Source of the DNA: Podospora pseudocomata | Taxonomy: Eukaryota; Ascomycota; Sordariomycetes; Sordariales; Podosporaceae | DNA length: 64,000 nt | Assembly: GCF_035222375.1 (NCBI RefSeq) | Contig: NW_026946363.1 | Coordinates: 3,968,001 to 4,032,000 of the forward strand | Direction of reading: 5' to 3' | Part shown: piece by piece, positions 31,379 through 43,820 of the stretch | How the letters are laid out: each line of letters opens with the position of its first letter | Position numbering within the stretch: position 1 is the stretch's first letter | Position numbers and translations under genes: made by a program | The notes under the pieces: model-generated | Databases searched by the model: none | What the model was told of the DNA's origin: nothing | Seen by the model: only the letters and a program-made list of their open reading frames with translations

Positions 31379-33076
31379 GCTGATTTAGGTAGTGTCGTAA
31401 CTTATTGTAAGTCCGTAGCTCGGCAGGTGGAGATGGAATTTTGCTGATGACCAGGGTTCCAGGCTTTGATGCGAGTGGAGCTCAACGGCTGCAGGAAAGC
31501 TGTGGGTCCAGAAAGATGGTTGATGATTTCGTAGTTCGTCTGACGATAATCGGAATGTTAGAAGAGGTAAGGGACCCGGGACTTATATAGGCGGAAGAGG
31601 AATGTTACGCCAGGCAGATGGGCATGTTCGAAACTTAGTTGAAGAGGGTTGCTGCACGAGAGTCTGAGAGGCTTCACAAATGTGACAAGACACATTAAAC
31701 AAGCCTTTCCAAAGCCCTTCACGTCAGCGGGAGAGAGAAATAAGCTTTCTTCTTCCGCCGTGGTGGGCATCCCCCAACCCCGTGATATGTACCTCATGGG
31801 GATCTCCAGACCAGACCTGCCCAATTGCACAGGACTCAGCGTCGCACTTGCCCTCCCCGGGTCTTATCATTTTGTCATCATCCGTGGCGTTGAAGAACAG
31901 GAAACATGCTAAAAATCTCGCAAACAATCTGGAGACAGCGATTAGGTGTAGGTCGAAAGTATGGAAACAAGCTCATGGGGATTGGGACTGAGATGCGGAC
32001 AGGGATGACCCGATGCAGTGGTCAAGATAGCGAGTTATGACACTGCAGATCGCATGCATATGCCATCTCTTTGGGACTGGAATCAAGTCCATCCTACTCC
32101 TTCCAACTCCTAACTCCAAAGAGACTGGTAGCTTAACCACTACGACGGGTCAAGTGACTTGACCAGATACCGGGAATAGGTCGGGGAGTGTTGACAATCA
32201 CTGCGGCTTGCATGCCGCAGGACAGCCTTCGGTGGTTGTGAAATCGGACGCCGAAGAGGAGGACAGCCCGGGATACGGACCTCCTCTCTCGGTCCATTAC
32301 ACCCGAAGCTGGGAACCTACCACACCTTTGGAGACAGGTGTAAGCGGGCTTGTTCCGCGGAAGACAACAGCACGCCAATGGCATGATGGGTGAGGTGATT
32401 GTCGCTCGCTACAGACACGAGAATGAGCAAACCATGGTTTGCTCGTTGGAGATCGGAGAACCTGAGATGGGACAAGAAAAATGGATGGGTTGTATCACCG
32501 TCCACGTCTAAGACCGAATGGCTTGGCATCGCCAAGCTCATTCTTGCCAACTGGATGTTCGCCCCATGAGTCTTGCCTGCTCAAGCCTTTGGGGGAAACC
32601 GACGGGGTCGAGATTATAAGGCCGAAAGATTGGAAAATTGAACTAAGTTGCAGTCCCAAGAATGAGTTGGTTGGCCCGGACTGGCAAGAGGTGTCGTCAA
32701 AAACGGAGTGGAGCCTAGTGCCGGCAAGCCACAATTGCCACGGCCAACTAGCCCCAAATTGCCCCGCCCTGTGGCTCAAGCGCCAGCACATGAGTGGTCG
32801 GAACCGGCACCAACTCATTCCGCAAAATTTCCACGAGCCCTGCCAATTACCAACGCACACAAAATTTGGTCTCGATATCGGTGCATGGTAGCGACTTCGA
32901 ATCTTTGACGGCCCCGGACACAGCATCAAAGGTACGCGCGACCCCATTTTCCTGCCCACTGTAATTGCCCACGACCCTCCTGCTTTTTACTCTTCATTTT
33001 CGCTTTTCGCACTTCTCCAAGCACCCTGCTGGACCGACCTTACTAACACGACAGCATCACCAGACAGTCGACCAAA
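31379..33076. other. divergent promoter region between the acetyltransferase and eL14 genes
   Basis: No gene of convincing composition is present. A minus-strand TATATAAG lies at 31582-31589. The minus frame at 32495-32959 looks random. The final 100 bases before 33077 are C/T-rich, as for ribosomal protein gene leaders. Confidence 0.5.
31582..31589 (-). promoter_or_regulatory. TATA box of the acetyltransferase gene
   Basis: TATATAAG on the minus strand, about 200 bases before the ATG at 31378. Confidence 0.45.
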
Positions 33077-33613
33077 ATGGCGGAACTCAACATCGGAGCG
33101 ACAGCGTGGCGCCGCGTAGAGGTTGGCCGTGTTCTCAAGCTTGAGAGCGGCAGCCTCGCTGCTATCGTCGAGATCATCGACCACAAGCGCGTATGTTTGA
33201 ACCCAACCCACCGAGTGGACGCCGAGCACCGAATGGCGATATCTACGATGAAGTGAATCGTGAAATTGGACAGAGAGAACTAAAACAGTGGACTTCAGGC
33301 TTTGGTCGACGGCCCCTCCTCCAACGAGAAGCTCGTCACCCCCCGCGGCGAGGTCTCTTTCGCCAACACCCTCCTGACCCCCATCGTCATCGATAAGCTC
33401 CCCCGCGGTGCCCGGACAGCTACCGTCAAGAAGGCCTGGGAGGCTGCCGGCATTGACGCCAAGTGGGCTGCCACCAACTGGGCCAAGAAGCAGGAGAAGC
33501 AGGAGAAGCGCCAGGCCCTTACCGACTTTGACCGCTTCAAAGTTATGCGGTTGAAGAAGCAGAGAAGGTTCGAGGAGCGCAAGGCTCTCGCCAAGATCAA
33601 GTCCTCGGCTTAA
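33077..33613 (+). CDS. 60S ribosomal protein eL14
   Basis: Exons 33077-33190 and 33299-33613 give 142 residues, the usual fungal length. The start MAELNIGATAWRRVEVGRVL and the middle section VDGPSSN, LTPIVIDKLPRGARTA match eL14 closely. The C-terminal half is a Lys/Arg-rich helix (WAKKQEKQEKRQALTDFDRFKVMRLKKQ shortened here to FDRFKVMRLKKQRR). The protein is part of the large cytosolic ribosomal subunit. The intron (108 nt, GTATGT...TTCAG) sits early in the coding region, common for ribosomal protein genes. The ATG context ACCAAAATGG is strong. It heads a run of three highly expressed housekeeping genes on the plus strand. Confidence 0.96.
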
Positions 33614-34494
33614 GCGTTGGGAATGGGCGTCTTGGTAGATGGGAAGCGTTTGGTTCGGCATGGTTCTCTGGGGGAGGAAAAGATGGGATTTCTGGGAGGG
33701 TCAGCATAAGGGTTCAGCACAACACGGATTTGCTGAGTTATTCACTGCGTCTATTTCGGAAGGCCTCTTATGTCACACTCAACAACGATTGTGGCCGGCG
33801 TCATGGAAAGTGCGAATTAAAAGCCAAAAATGACATCCACCTCACAAGCAAACCATCGAGGGCAAACTGTCGAGTGCCGAAACTACGGGATTAGGTTGGT
33901 GACAGTGAGCTCTGTCCGTTAAAATGAATACCCCAAGAATACATGAAGACAATGCACTTGCCAAAATCACTCTGCCGTCTTCTGTTCTTATTCTTTGCGA
34001 CGTTTGAGCTACAATACTGTATATAATTCTCCATTCCACATCCATGTGTTCATGACGAAATGGAAGCCTTGATAACAGCTCCTGATCCGCTATCGCGATA
34101 AGAGAGCAATCGAGGTCCGTGGTTAGGAGAAGGCAGTTGGGGTGAATCTGGAAATCCCCAGATTACCTAAATGGGACTAGCGTCTTTTGTGGCAGCTTGC
34201 GGGTGCTCCAAGCCCTACCTGAAAATTGGAGCCGAAACTTTTCTTCGCACCACGACGAGAGTCTTCCTACCCCCGCATATCAGGTGTTAACGTCAGTTTC
34301 GATATCAATGTGAGTGCAGCGCGGGAAGCGATTCCCAATGTCTTTTTACGACCCCTTTAAACGGGACAGACCGTCCAAGGTCGCACTTCAAGCTCCAGCT
34401 TGACTTGTTTCCGGGGGGTGGTTTGTGTGTGCGTTAGTTTGCGAAGCCAGGAGAGGAGAACTGACAAGGTCCAACCCACCAACTAGCAGTCAAG
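33614..34494. other. intergenic between eL14 and NAC-alpha
   Basis: No gene is seen. This holds the eL14 3' end and the NAC-alpha promoter, with a C/A-rich leader just before 34495. Confidence 0.5.
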
Positions 34495-35292
34495 ATGGCC
34501 AACCCCCGTGTCGAGGAACTCCCCGAGGAGGAGACCAAGAAGACCCAAGTCGAGGAGCTCGATGACTCCAGCGACGACTCCGATGTTGAGGCCGGCGACG
34601 CCAGCCTCCCCGCCGGCTCGACCACCATGGTCCACTCGCGCAACGAGAAGAAGGCTCGCAAGGCCATCGAGAAGCTGCACCTCACCCGCGTGCCCGGTAT
34701 CACCCGTGTGACTCTCCGCCGCCCCAAGAACGTGAGTTTTACGTTGGGAAGGGAAGGGCGGTCCTCTGGATTGGGAATGCAGTTTGAGTTGGGCGTGGAA
34801 TTGAAGTGCGGGGTTATATGGGAAAACGAACGTGGGCTGACTAGGGTGTGGGAGGTATAGATTCTCTTCGTGATCAACAACCCCGAGGTTTACAAGTCCC
34901 CCAACAGCAACACCTACATGTGAGTAGAGGAGTCGATGCAGCTTGTCGTTGGGTTTGCGATGCTTGGAATGCTGACCCCGCTTCACAGTGTGTTCGGTGA
35001 GGCCAAGATTGAAGACCTCAACGCCAGCGCTCAGGCCGCCGCTGCCCAGCAGCTCGCCAGCCAGTCCGCTGAGCACGACCACGCCGGCCACGACCACTCC
35101 CACGAGGGCCACTCCCACGCCGCCAAGGAGGAGGAGGAGGATGACGGCGAGGAGGTCGACGCTGAGGGCATTGAGGACAAGGACATCGAGCTTGTCATGA
35201 CCCAGGCCAACGTCTCCAGAAAGAAGGCCATCAAGGCGCTGAAAGAGAACGACAACGACATAGTCAACTCGATCATGGCATTGAGTGTCTAG
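34495..35292 (+). CDS. EGD2: nascent polypeptide-associated complex subunit alpha
   Basis: Exons 34495-34731, 34861-34919 and 34989-35292 give 199 residues. After an acidic N-terminus comes the NAC domain: [31 protein letters not shown], then [14 protein letters not shown] and [13 protein letters not shown], the last joined across the third exon. A His/Glu-rich linker follows and a C-terminal UBA domain (about 160-199, [20 protein letters not shown]). NAC-alpha pairs with NAC-beta at the ribosome exit, shields nascent chains and limits wrong targeting to the ER. The His-rich linker ([15 protein letters not shown]) could bind metal, but this is common in fungal homologues and unproven. Confidence 0.96.
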
Positions 35293-35813
35293 GGTTGAGA
35301 GTTGCGTCGTCCTTTTAGCAAAACAAATATAAAGATCAGCCGTCCCTAAGGGGTTGAGGCTGTCTGTTCTGGCATAAGCCTTCTCGTTGGCCAAAATGTA
35401 CCTCCTTTTTATGACTTGGTTTAGAGATGTCATATGTGCCCCGCCATCAATTCTTGAAAAAGCTCTACACAGTAACATGTGTCTGCCCACGCATTGGGAA
35501 TGCGAAAGTAATCGAATCTGAGTTGTTGTACCTGCTTCATCTCTCAAAAACTCTAATATAATGTAACCAACTCAGTCAATGCATTGTTTTCTCACATTCA
35601 GTGAGTTCTCATTCAAGATTCCATCCCGTCATCCAAGCTTGGCCAGCTCGCGAGATCCCGGAGCTAGCCAACAAGCCCTGCCCGTTGATTCCGTGGAGCA
35701 ATCACGTGATTGGAGATTCCGCGCCCGGCAAACGTTGCTTGGATTCGGCAGACTCAACGCAACGACAGCGACGCAATTCCACCCCTCCAGACCATCTCAG
35801 AACCACCGCAAAA
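35293..35813. other. intergenic between NAC-alpha and ATP synthase d
   Basis: No gene is seen; NAC-alpha 3' flank, then a promoter with a CGATGACG-poor, C-rich leader. An ATCACGTGAT palindrome-like word lies at about 35700-35709 and could bind a bHLH factor. Confidence 0.45.
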
Positions 35814-36554
35814 ATGGCCGCAGTAGGTTTCCCTCTGTCAATTGAACCCGTTGCCGTGTTGTATCATTGTCCTCTGCTGGGAGGAGCTCCCGGAGGCAAA
35901 AGCACCAGGGAACCTAGCACCTCCGAAGCACCAGAGCTGAGCTAATTTTGTGTTTCTCTCTTCGCCTCTTCTAGCGCAGCGCAGCTCTCAAGGTCGACTG
36001 GGCCAAGATCACCACCTCGCTCGGCCTGCGCGGCCAGACGGTCGCCGGCCTCCAGGCCTTCAAGAAGCGCAACGACGACGTCCGCCGCAAGGTCCAGCAG
36101 CTTTCCGAGCTCCCCACCACCGTCGACTTTGCCCACTACCGCTCCGTCCTCAAGAACCAGGCCGTCGTCGACGAGATCGAGAAGCGTTTCACGGCCTTCA
36201 AGCCCGCCACCTATGACGTCTCCCGCCAACTCAAGGCGATCGATGTGTTCGAGGCCGAGGCCGTCAAGAATGCCGAGGCGACCAAGCAGAAGGTCGACTT
36301 GGAACTGAAGGACCTGGAGAAAACGCTGGCCAACATTGAGAGCGCCAGGCCGTTTGAGCAGCTTACTGTTGATGAGGTTGCTGCTGCTGAGCCGAGCATT
36401 GATGAGAAGACTGCCAAGTTGGTCAGCAAGGGCCGCTGGTCTGTGCCTGGGTACAAGGTATGTTTTGAGTTGGGAGGATTGGGGGTATGTAGGAGGAGGA
36501 TGCTAACCACGCTGGGGTTTGTAGGAGAAATTCGGCGATCTTTCCGTCCTTTAA
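35814..36554 (+). CDS. ATP7: mitochondrial F1Fo-ATP synthase subunit d
   Basis: Exons 35814-35822 (only 9 nt, Met-Ala-Ala), 35975-36457 and 36525-36554 give 173 residues, matching yeast Atp7 (174). The joined start [21 protein letters not shown] and the later [38 protein letters not shown] and the C-terminal [17 protein letters not shown] are family hallmarks. Subunit d is part of the peripheral stalk that holds the F1 head against rotation in the inner membrane. The last exon carries only nine codons and the stop. All three introns sites are canonical (GTAGGT/CTAG and GTATGT/GTAG). Confidence 0.95.
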
Positions 36555-38967
36555 GCGGTATCATGAGCTTAGTGCTGCTGCTGCCATCATCACTACGACG
36601 ATCATCCACTGTTCCTTTTTCCATGTGTACTCTAGCATTGTAGATAGCCTAAGACGCGCTGCTTGGGGGAGAGGGGCTGCCACCGCTGTGGTCAACATCA
36701 TTGCGGAGGAGAGAATTTTACCTATTTAAAATCCATGCGGTTTTGGGCCAGTTACTCTTGCTGTTCTTTAGCGTTGGTGGACGTGGTGAGGTTGCTTTCC
36801 ATTGCGATAATACCCCAGGATACATCCAGACATTGTTTGTGTTTAGTGATGGTTCTCTCTCATGTACGCCATGCCAACCAACTTCTTTAGCTTGAGGGCT
36901 TTTGGGTAGAATGTATGGATCATGGCCGCTCATGTGCGGGGCATCTCACCATCCATGCCTGCACCATCCCTATGGCTCGTTCTGCCTTGCATACTGGCCT
37001 AGGAGAAACGCCTTTGTTGCTTGCGTCCATAGTCACTAGTAAATCCAAGTGGAGGCTCTCACAAGATGAGCCTTCGTCATCTAGAGCGCTTGTTTGGCGA
37101 GGGAGGTCTATGTATACTAACACACACTGCGGCTCAAGAAGCGTGCCTTTAGATCTTGGGTCTAGGTGGATGGGTGTGTTTAGGGGGGGGGGGAAGGGCA
37201 TAAGCAAAGGGGCCAGGTTGTATTTGCCGGTGTTCTGTCAGTCTTGGTGGACCAATTAGGTACTTTGCAGATTTCGTGTCGATGTGCTTGCTGCCCATCA
37301 TGCTATGGATTCAACAATCTAACTGCTGCTGCCAATGGTTCTAGTTACCTGGTGTGTAGGGTTTGAAATGGGACTGGCATGTTTTTGTTGCGGTGCTGGT
37401 TTGTGGTAGGTTTAGTTACCAGCTTATGATGGATATAGGTTCGAGAAGCTGATATGGAGGTAGGATCATACGAGTCTGGCACGGTCTATCTAGAGTTGGG
37501 AGTATGTTTTATTCTTCGGCCCATGCGTGGCTGTCTATGTCATCAAGGGGTTTGTATCACTACTGATTGTCAACGTGGTAGTAGGGGATGTAATATCCGA
37601 GACAGGCGTGGAGATTATTATCAGGTGTTGGACGAAGGGGGTGGAAATGCCGGATGATGGAACACATGGTTATGAATATGGAAGTGGCCGTGTCGTGGTG
37701 TAGGTTTGGGTCATTGTCTTTCCTGTGGGATCTTACAGTGTTAGTGATCTGTAGTTATCAATCGAAGAAGAGGCAGGCTCTAGGCTACGGTTAGTGTAGG
37801 CTAGCTAGGACTACCTGATGTGTTTCCCTGCCCATGAATGGCTGTCATTATTTGGTCAGTGGTGAAGGGTTATACAGAGCTCTATGGAAAAAGAGTTGGT
37901 TGAAGGATTGCAGTTGCGATTCCTCGTGCCTGGGTGAGGTGGTTATAGCAAGGTCTCAAAGTTGCAGTGTATGGAGCCTGAAACAGTACGAGGAGGCATG
38001 TCGAAAGATGCCGCTCTCAGTTGGCATAAGACAACCTTCCATAGAAGGGCAGTGGCGCTAGCTGCATTTGATTGTCGGTTCGTGACAAATTGTAATACCT
38101 TTTTGCCCTCTCACTATTATCAGAATACTTACTATTAGTGCGCAAAGTCCGTGGAAACAGCTCGGTTCCAAGTATGCTGCTTCAAGTTTCTGATGCCATC
38201 CCCTCTGCGGAAACGGATGAGGTTAATTCATCACTCTGAGCCATAGTAAACATCAGGCCAAATTCCCCAATCGGTTACCCTTTTTTATTCAATGGATCAG
38301 TTCATATATCTCAATATTCGGCCTACCTCTTTTGGAGGAGTAGGCAGTTGTATCTAGACAGCCGAATGAATATCTTGTATCAACCAATAGTCGAACTATG
38401 ATGCCAGAAAAAGAAGACTGGCCGGATGATTGACCAAACAATACAGGACAACTCTTGTATTGTTAAATGACGGACGGATTAGTTTCTTGGATTTGCTGTG
38501 CTTCAATGTCCTCCACTCTGATTCAGGCATGTTGAGCCTCAAGCCTAGCGACTGTAGTTTCGACTTTCTGGTTTTGTAGCAATATGTTAACTTGTAATAA
38601 CATGTTAGAAATCTAAACAGAAGCATATCAGTACGGTTCCAAACACTATCCGAGGGATTGTATCACTTTTTTCGGTGTTGCTAGGCAGCATGGGCCCTTT
38701 GTTTACATCGTCCACCATCAACTCAGGGGAACCCTAACCCTCCATATATCATGCCATAGCCTGCTTAATCATCCACCCCACCAAAGCTTCATCCCATCAT
38801 ACAACAATGACGGAGCAGCTTCCGAGCTTCAATTTCTTCAACGACCTACCGATACGGTTTGCACCTCCGAATACCTCGAGTCACCAGCCCAGACCTCTGG
38901 AACTGTCAATTTCACAACCCCTACGGAATTACTGCCCGAATCATTCCCGGCAAAAGAACCACTCAAA
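36555..38967. other. gene-poor spacer of about 2.4 kb
   Basis: No frame has gene-like composition. The stretch is richer in T and G on the plus strand than the neighbours, particularly 36900-38050. Its last 230 bases form the promoter and leader of COX16, with an ATATAT word at 38744-38749. Confidence 0.5.
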
Positions 38968-39040
38968 ATGTCCTTCGGCTCCAAAAAGTTCCGCGGCTCC
39001 GCCGAATCCAACACCTTCGGCGCCCGCTACCGCGCCATGA
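38807..39040 (+). CDS. overlapping upstream ORF at COX16
   Basis: A 77-codon frame starts with ATG at 38807 in the good context ACAACAATGA and ends inside the COX16 coding region, in another frame. Its product is Pro/Ser-rich with no recognised domain. If the transcript starts before 38807, ribosomes would meet this ATG first, so it may damp COX16 translation. It may equally be outside the mRNA. Confidence 0.3.
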   Translation: MTEQLPSFNFFNDLPIRFAPPNTSSHQPRPLELSISQPLRNYCPNHSRQKNHSKCPSAPKSSAAPPNPTPSAPATAP

Positions 39041-39384
39041 TGGCCAAGCGCCCCTTCCTCCTCTTCGGCCTCCCCTTTTTAACAGTCATTATCGGCGGCT
39101 CCTTCGTCCTCACGCCCGCCACCGCGATCCGGTACGAGCGCCACGACCGCAAGGTCAGGACCATGACGCGGGATGAAGAGCTGGGTATCGGGCAGCAGAG
39201 GAGGAAGGTGGACATGAAGGAGGAGTACTACGTGAGTTTTCTTTTGTCACGCTGCAAAGAGACATATTGTTTGTGGGGCTGACATGTGTTGGTTGTTGTG
39301 CAGAGATTGGCAGCGAAGGATCTCGACGATTGGGAGCAGAAGCGCGTCAAGAGATTCAAGGGGGAGAGTGATGGTATTTTGTGA
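38968..39384 (+). CDS. COX16: cytochrome c oxidase assembly protein COX16
   Basis: Exons 38968-39231 and 39304-39384 give 114 residues. The form is that of COX16: a short basic N-terminus (FRGSAESNTFGARYRAMMAKRP), one membrane helix (about 30-52, FLLFGLPFLTVIIGGSFVLTP), then the signature TPATAIRYERHDRKVRTMTRDEEL, and a charged tail ending in a WEQKRVKRFKG stretch. COX16 lies in the mitochondrial inner membrane and helps assemble cytochrome oxidase, in particular joining COX1 and COX2 modules. The start MSFGSKKFRG fits homologues, and the context AAAATGT is good. Confidence 0.92.
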
Positions 39385-40933
39385 AGAGGTGCGCGCTCTG
39401 TGTCAGGTGAGATGATGGGGGGTGTTTACGAAGGGGTGATGGAGAAACTCGGCCGCGAGCAGCATAATCTCACCGCCGACTTGCCCAGCCTTCCAACTTT
39501 ACGAATCCCTCCAGGCCGCAAGTTGGGTTGGGGGTTTGTTATTGTCATTGTCGGCTGACCATAGCAACCCCCAGTCACGCGCGTACAAAAAAAGAGACAC
39601 GCGCGCCTTGTTTTTGTACGACGATGATTGATCCGATGGTTTGGGACTTACTCGTGCAACATTGAAAAGAGGGCGGCTGTTGTCTTGTCACTATTACGCC
39701 GAAAATCTCCGACAGCTGTTACTCGCCCCCCCTTGCCTTTCCAGCTGTTTGATGGGAGAGATGGGGGATGTCAGTTTTCGATCACAATATCAGTTAAGAT
39801 CACAAAGCAGTACGGCCGAGCGGGATCGACTTCCGGGCACACGGTGATGGTCTCGGGGACTTTTTGATGATGGGGGTTTTGTCTCCGCCATCCTTGGCTT
39901 CAAACCCGGACGTTATCTCCACATTTTGACTCTGGGAGCCTCCCGCGCTTTCCCGCGGCCGAGAGTCAAACCAGTCCGTCGGAGAGATCACATATTCAAT
40001 TTTTTTTTTGTCTCTGAAAGACGGGGAAATTTTTTATATGAGCCGGTTGTTGTCGCACACAAGCCACATTGACAGGGAGTGGTTGAAGATATCGGGGAAA
40101 TACTCCGGGGCTGGGTAGGGTACTTGACAACTGATATAGTTATCAGAGTCAAAACAGACAAAGACAGGTTGGTTACAGCCGGTGTTTTTGTCTGGTCTCA
40201 CCTTAGCTTTGGGTATTGCCTAGGATCGGGTCTGCTCATCCGAGGTTGCCGGTGACAAAATCAACAATAGTGGTTGTTGGAACCGGGAATTTGATCACTT
40301 TTACCAAGTGTCGGGTTTCCGGATTGCTGGTGATGATGGCTGTAATGGATCCGATTGGATCCAGACCTTGGGAGGAGGAGGAGGATGGGCCCTAGTTGTT
40401 CTCAGCGATGGGATGATGACGGTGCTTAGGTTGCTGAGGATTATGAGAGCTCGGGGCTGACGGGGATGCGAGGCTGCAGAAGGAATAAGTGATGGGATTT
40501 TTTGACAACACAGAGATGCATGCATACGTTGCCGCCAGCCTTGCTGCTGAGTACCACCACCTCCACCACCACCACCACCAACAATACACAAAACAACGGC
40601 CAAAAATATCATCTTTTTTTTTCATCCAACAAGAGGATCTAACTTTTGGGCGCCCGTTCCAACAAGGCAGTAGCTGTAATGTCTAGTGTTTGATGTTTGC
40701 AGGGTGCATATGTCATTGACCCCAGTGACCCCTCTTGTACATAGGAGTTTGAAGCCAACAAACCATAAAAGATTTGTTTATGTCAAAAACGCGGGGAGGA
40801 TTTTCCCTACGCCTCGGGCACAAGCGTTGATCTGCGGATCATGCGCCCGCATTTTGTTTCAGAAGATGGTTTGTGTGTGTTGTCTATGATATAATGTGAT
40901 CTCGATGCGTCAATGCGTTAGCTCTCTCCGGGG

Positions 40934-40936
<3 letters not shown>

Positions 40937-40969
<33 letters not shown>
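40937..40969. repeat. (AC)n microsatellite
   Basis: Sixteen AC dinucleotides in a row without interruption, inside a gene-free region. Confidence 0.95.
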
Positions 40970-40971
<2 letters not shown>

Positions 40972-43813
40972 CGGCAAGGGAATCCGAAGGTGATTTGAGG
41001 CAATACGATACGGCCGTCGCCGACAAAAGCCACCAAGGTGTTGCCATGTGGTGTTTTGTGTTTTGTTAGTCATAATTTAAAGGAGGCGGGTCGTCAATCC
41101 AAAAAGGGCAGGTTGAATAGTAGGGGACTCTGTGTGGGTGTTTACACTTTGCGCCTGCATCTCATGAGTATTTCAAATTATGCGGGAAAGCATTAGTGTT
41201 ATCTACACACGGTGTCCCCGCGTTGACAGGGCTGGAATTCGTCTGGTCTTTTCAAGAGAGGGGATGAAGGCCCGGCTGTCTGTGTGTGTGCATATGCATC
41301 GACATATCTACTTCCCCCCGCGCTTGATGCCCTGTGGGCGGGACTCACAGACTCGCGCAGAGCGGGTAGGCTAAGGTAGTGCCTGTGGTGGGTAGGTATT
41401 CAGCTTGTTGCACTGGCGTGAGCCCAGCCTCCTGGTTGGGAATTCGTAAATATTTGTCACTGAAAGCCCAAGAGGCGGTTAGAGAGAAACCTGGTGCGAC
41501 CTGCTGTGTAAGGCGAGGAGGCTTTTGGCAGGTTGCTTGGTTGAAGATAGGTAGGCTGGAGAGCCTCATCGTCATGGGCGTTGACCCTTGATTGTTGCAT
41601 TGATCTCTGCGCCCGGTCTGGCGGGATTATGTGTCTGACGCAAAGGGTCATGAAAAAAGATGGGATGGTCGCCGAATAACCTGAAGTAACTTCGCAATTA
41701 CTTGATGATATCCGCAAAGGGATGTGCGTTGTGAAGATGGGAAACAAAGATCCCGAAAAGGTTTTGAAACGTTTTTTGACGTATTTCGTGCCACCCAACC
41801 ATCATCCAGTCTGTCAATCATCGAGCTCATTGGGCGAGATAACAACGAGCCCGAAACTGCCGATCATAGTGAGGGGAGGGTTGAAAGGGCTGATGACGGG
41901 ATGAGTCCTCGATTCCCGGGACGACTGGATGTCGCGAAGTGCCGCCGCCACAATTCCAAGTTGGTTTGTCCATGTTGACAGTCTGGACCGACCTTCACGG
42001 GCCGGCCATGGTCTACATACGACAGGGCGATACCGTCAATATTTTGATGTTGGATGCTTCAAACGGAACGATGGCTTGCAGCTCAGGCCTCGAGGCTTGC
42101 CGCTGCTGAAAAGTGGCTTGCTGACAACTCGGTGTGGAGCTCAAGGCTGATGATATGATGGTGGGGAACATGTCTCTCTTATTCAAGAATAGACGGAACC
42201 TTTCTTACTATTCGGCATGCCGCTCGTCCCGCGTCGTCTTGTCTAGATTCCCGAGCGGTGAACCCCGCTATGATATTCATAGAGTGCTGGCCCCCGGTGT
42301 TATCTCCCCAATGTCTCGATTCCCACCTGCAAGGGATGACTGCTGATGGGACATCATGATGGATAAAGTGACTGATGATCAAGAGAAGCAAGGAGGGGAC
42401 TTGGTGCCAAGATGCAGGTGAGCGGCTGTGGTTCGCACAGATAACTCGCTAGCGATCTGCGGATCAACCACACTGCTGGAACAGCAGGATTTCAAGCCAC
42501 AGGGCCTGGCGCCGCTTTGGATGTTTTATCCCCGCGTTGATGGCTGCTGGCTGCTGATGACTGGGAGGTTTATCCCAATCTGGCTGTCTAAAAAGGCCAG
42601 CGAGGCAAGGCTCTCCAATCATGGGGTTGGAGGACACTGCCGAAGGAGGGGGCGTTCCTTGAGTCCCGTGAGCAGAAGCATTCCAAAGCAAGGTATGAGA
42701 TTTTCTTTCTGGTTGCCACGAGTTCTTGCTCGGTTCAGTCAGGGCCAGTTGCCCCTTTTGGCCAACGACCGGTCTTGCGAGTCTTGTCGTGATGGAATAA
42801 TGATGGCGTGTTGAAATTGCGGGAGGATCGGAGTATACAGATCGAAAGAAAGCGTGGGAAGCGATGCCTCAAGAGGCCCTCGGATCGATCTATTTTTCTT
42901 CAAAGGTGGAGGCCGAGTGGAGGAAGCAAACATGTTCGCACGTTCGTGGCTTCGATGGGATTCCCAATGTGACTGAAAATCTTGAAATCTTGCGCCCTGT
43001 GATCTGCTTGGCTGCGCTCAGTATTTCGCCATTGCCATCACCAATTCTCCCTCCCGGGCCAATTTGCGAGACCTTTCCGGTCGATTACTATCATTTGAAG
43101 GCCGAGGGAGGTTGCCGGCCATGGTCCACGGCCCAAGACATCTGTTCCTGCTAACGTGAAAGAGGCAAATGGTCGTCGCAGAAAATTGGCGATTTCTGGG
43201 GAGCTCTGGGCAATCGATGGGGCCGTGCCCGATGTGTCGATACCACCCATGTCGCAAGTTGCCCAGCGATGCCCAGCTTTGGCGGGGGAGATGATGTCTG
43301 CCCTGATCAGTGATGACGTACCCTTGTACCGATTTTGAGGTTGTAAATTTTAGGAAGCGCATCAGGGTGAATGGCAGCATGTGGAGGGAGGTACTGGAAA
43401 CCGCGGGTTGCTCTCTGTGATTCCGGGTCAAAGAAATCAATAGGTAGTGAGACGGTGGAGGGCTTCATGAGCCCTCATCTTCTCCTCGGCCGGTATTCAC
43501 GTTATTCTGACAGCTGAAGCTTGCGCAGAGCGGAGTGGCTTGGATCTGGCCAGTGCTGAAAGAGTGCAGCTCTCATGGCTCGCTTGGGCGGATTGTAGCC
43601 CCACTTTTCGATGCATGGTGGTGTGCAGCGCTCGAGCGCCGTGTCCGGGCCACGGAACAGGCCTAGTCAGCCACCGCATCCACCGCCCAATATCACGCTG
43701 CTCTCTGTACGTACTCTCCGGGCTGGGTCTTGCATCAGCTGCAGGTACCACATTTCTCGTCATGCCCGATCGGCAGCCTGCCATGAGCATGGGGGAGAAA
43801 AGCCCTCCATGCG

Positions 43814-43820
43814 TATATAT
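43814..43820 (+). promoter_or_regulatory. TATA box upstream of the orphan protein gene
   Basis: TATATAT followed by a CT-rich stretch, 285 bases before the chosen ATG at 44105. Confidence 0.4.

Noticed and set aside
32495-32959. 154-codon minus-strand frame
   Set aside because: Trp/Cys/Ser-rich random composition, no homology-like motif, lies in a promoter region.
42428-42814. 128-codon plus-strand frame
   Set aside because: Random composition, overlaps equally long frames on the other strand, and no splice extension.
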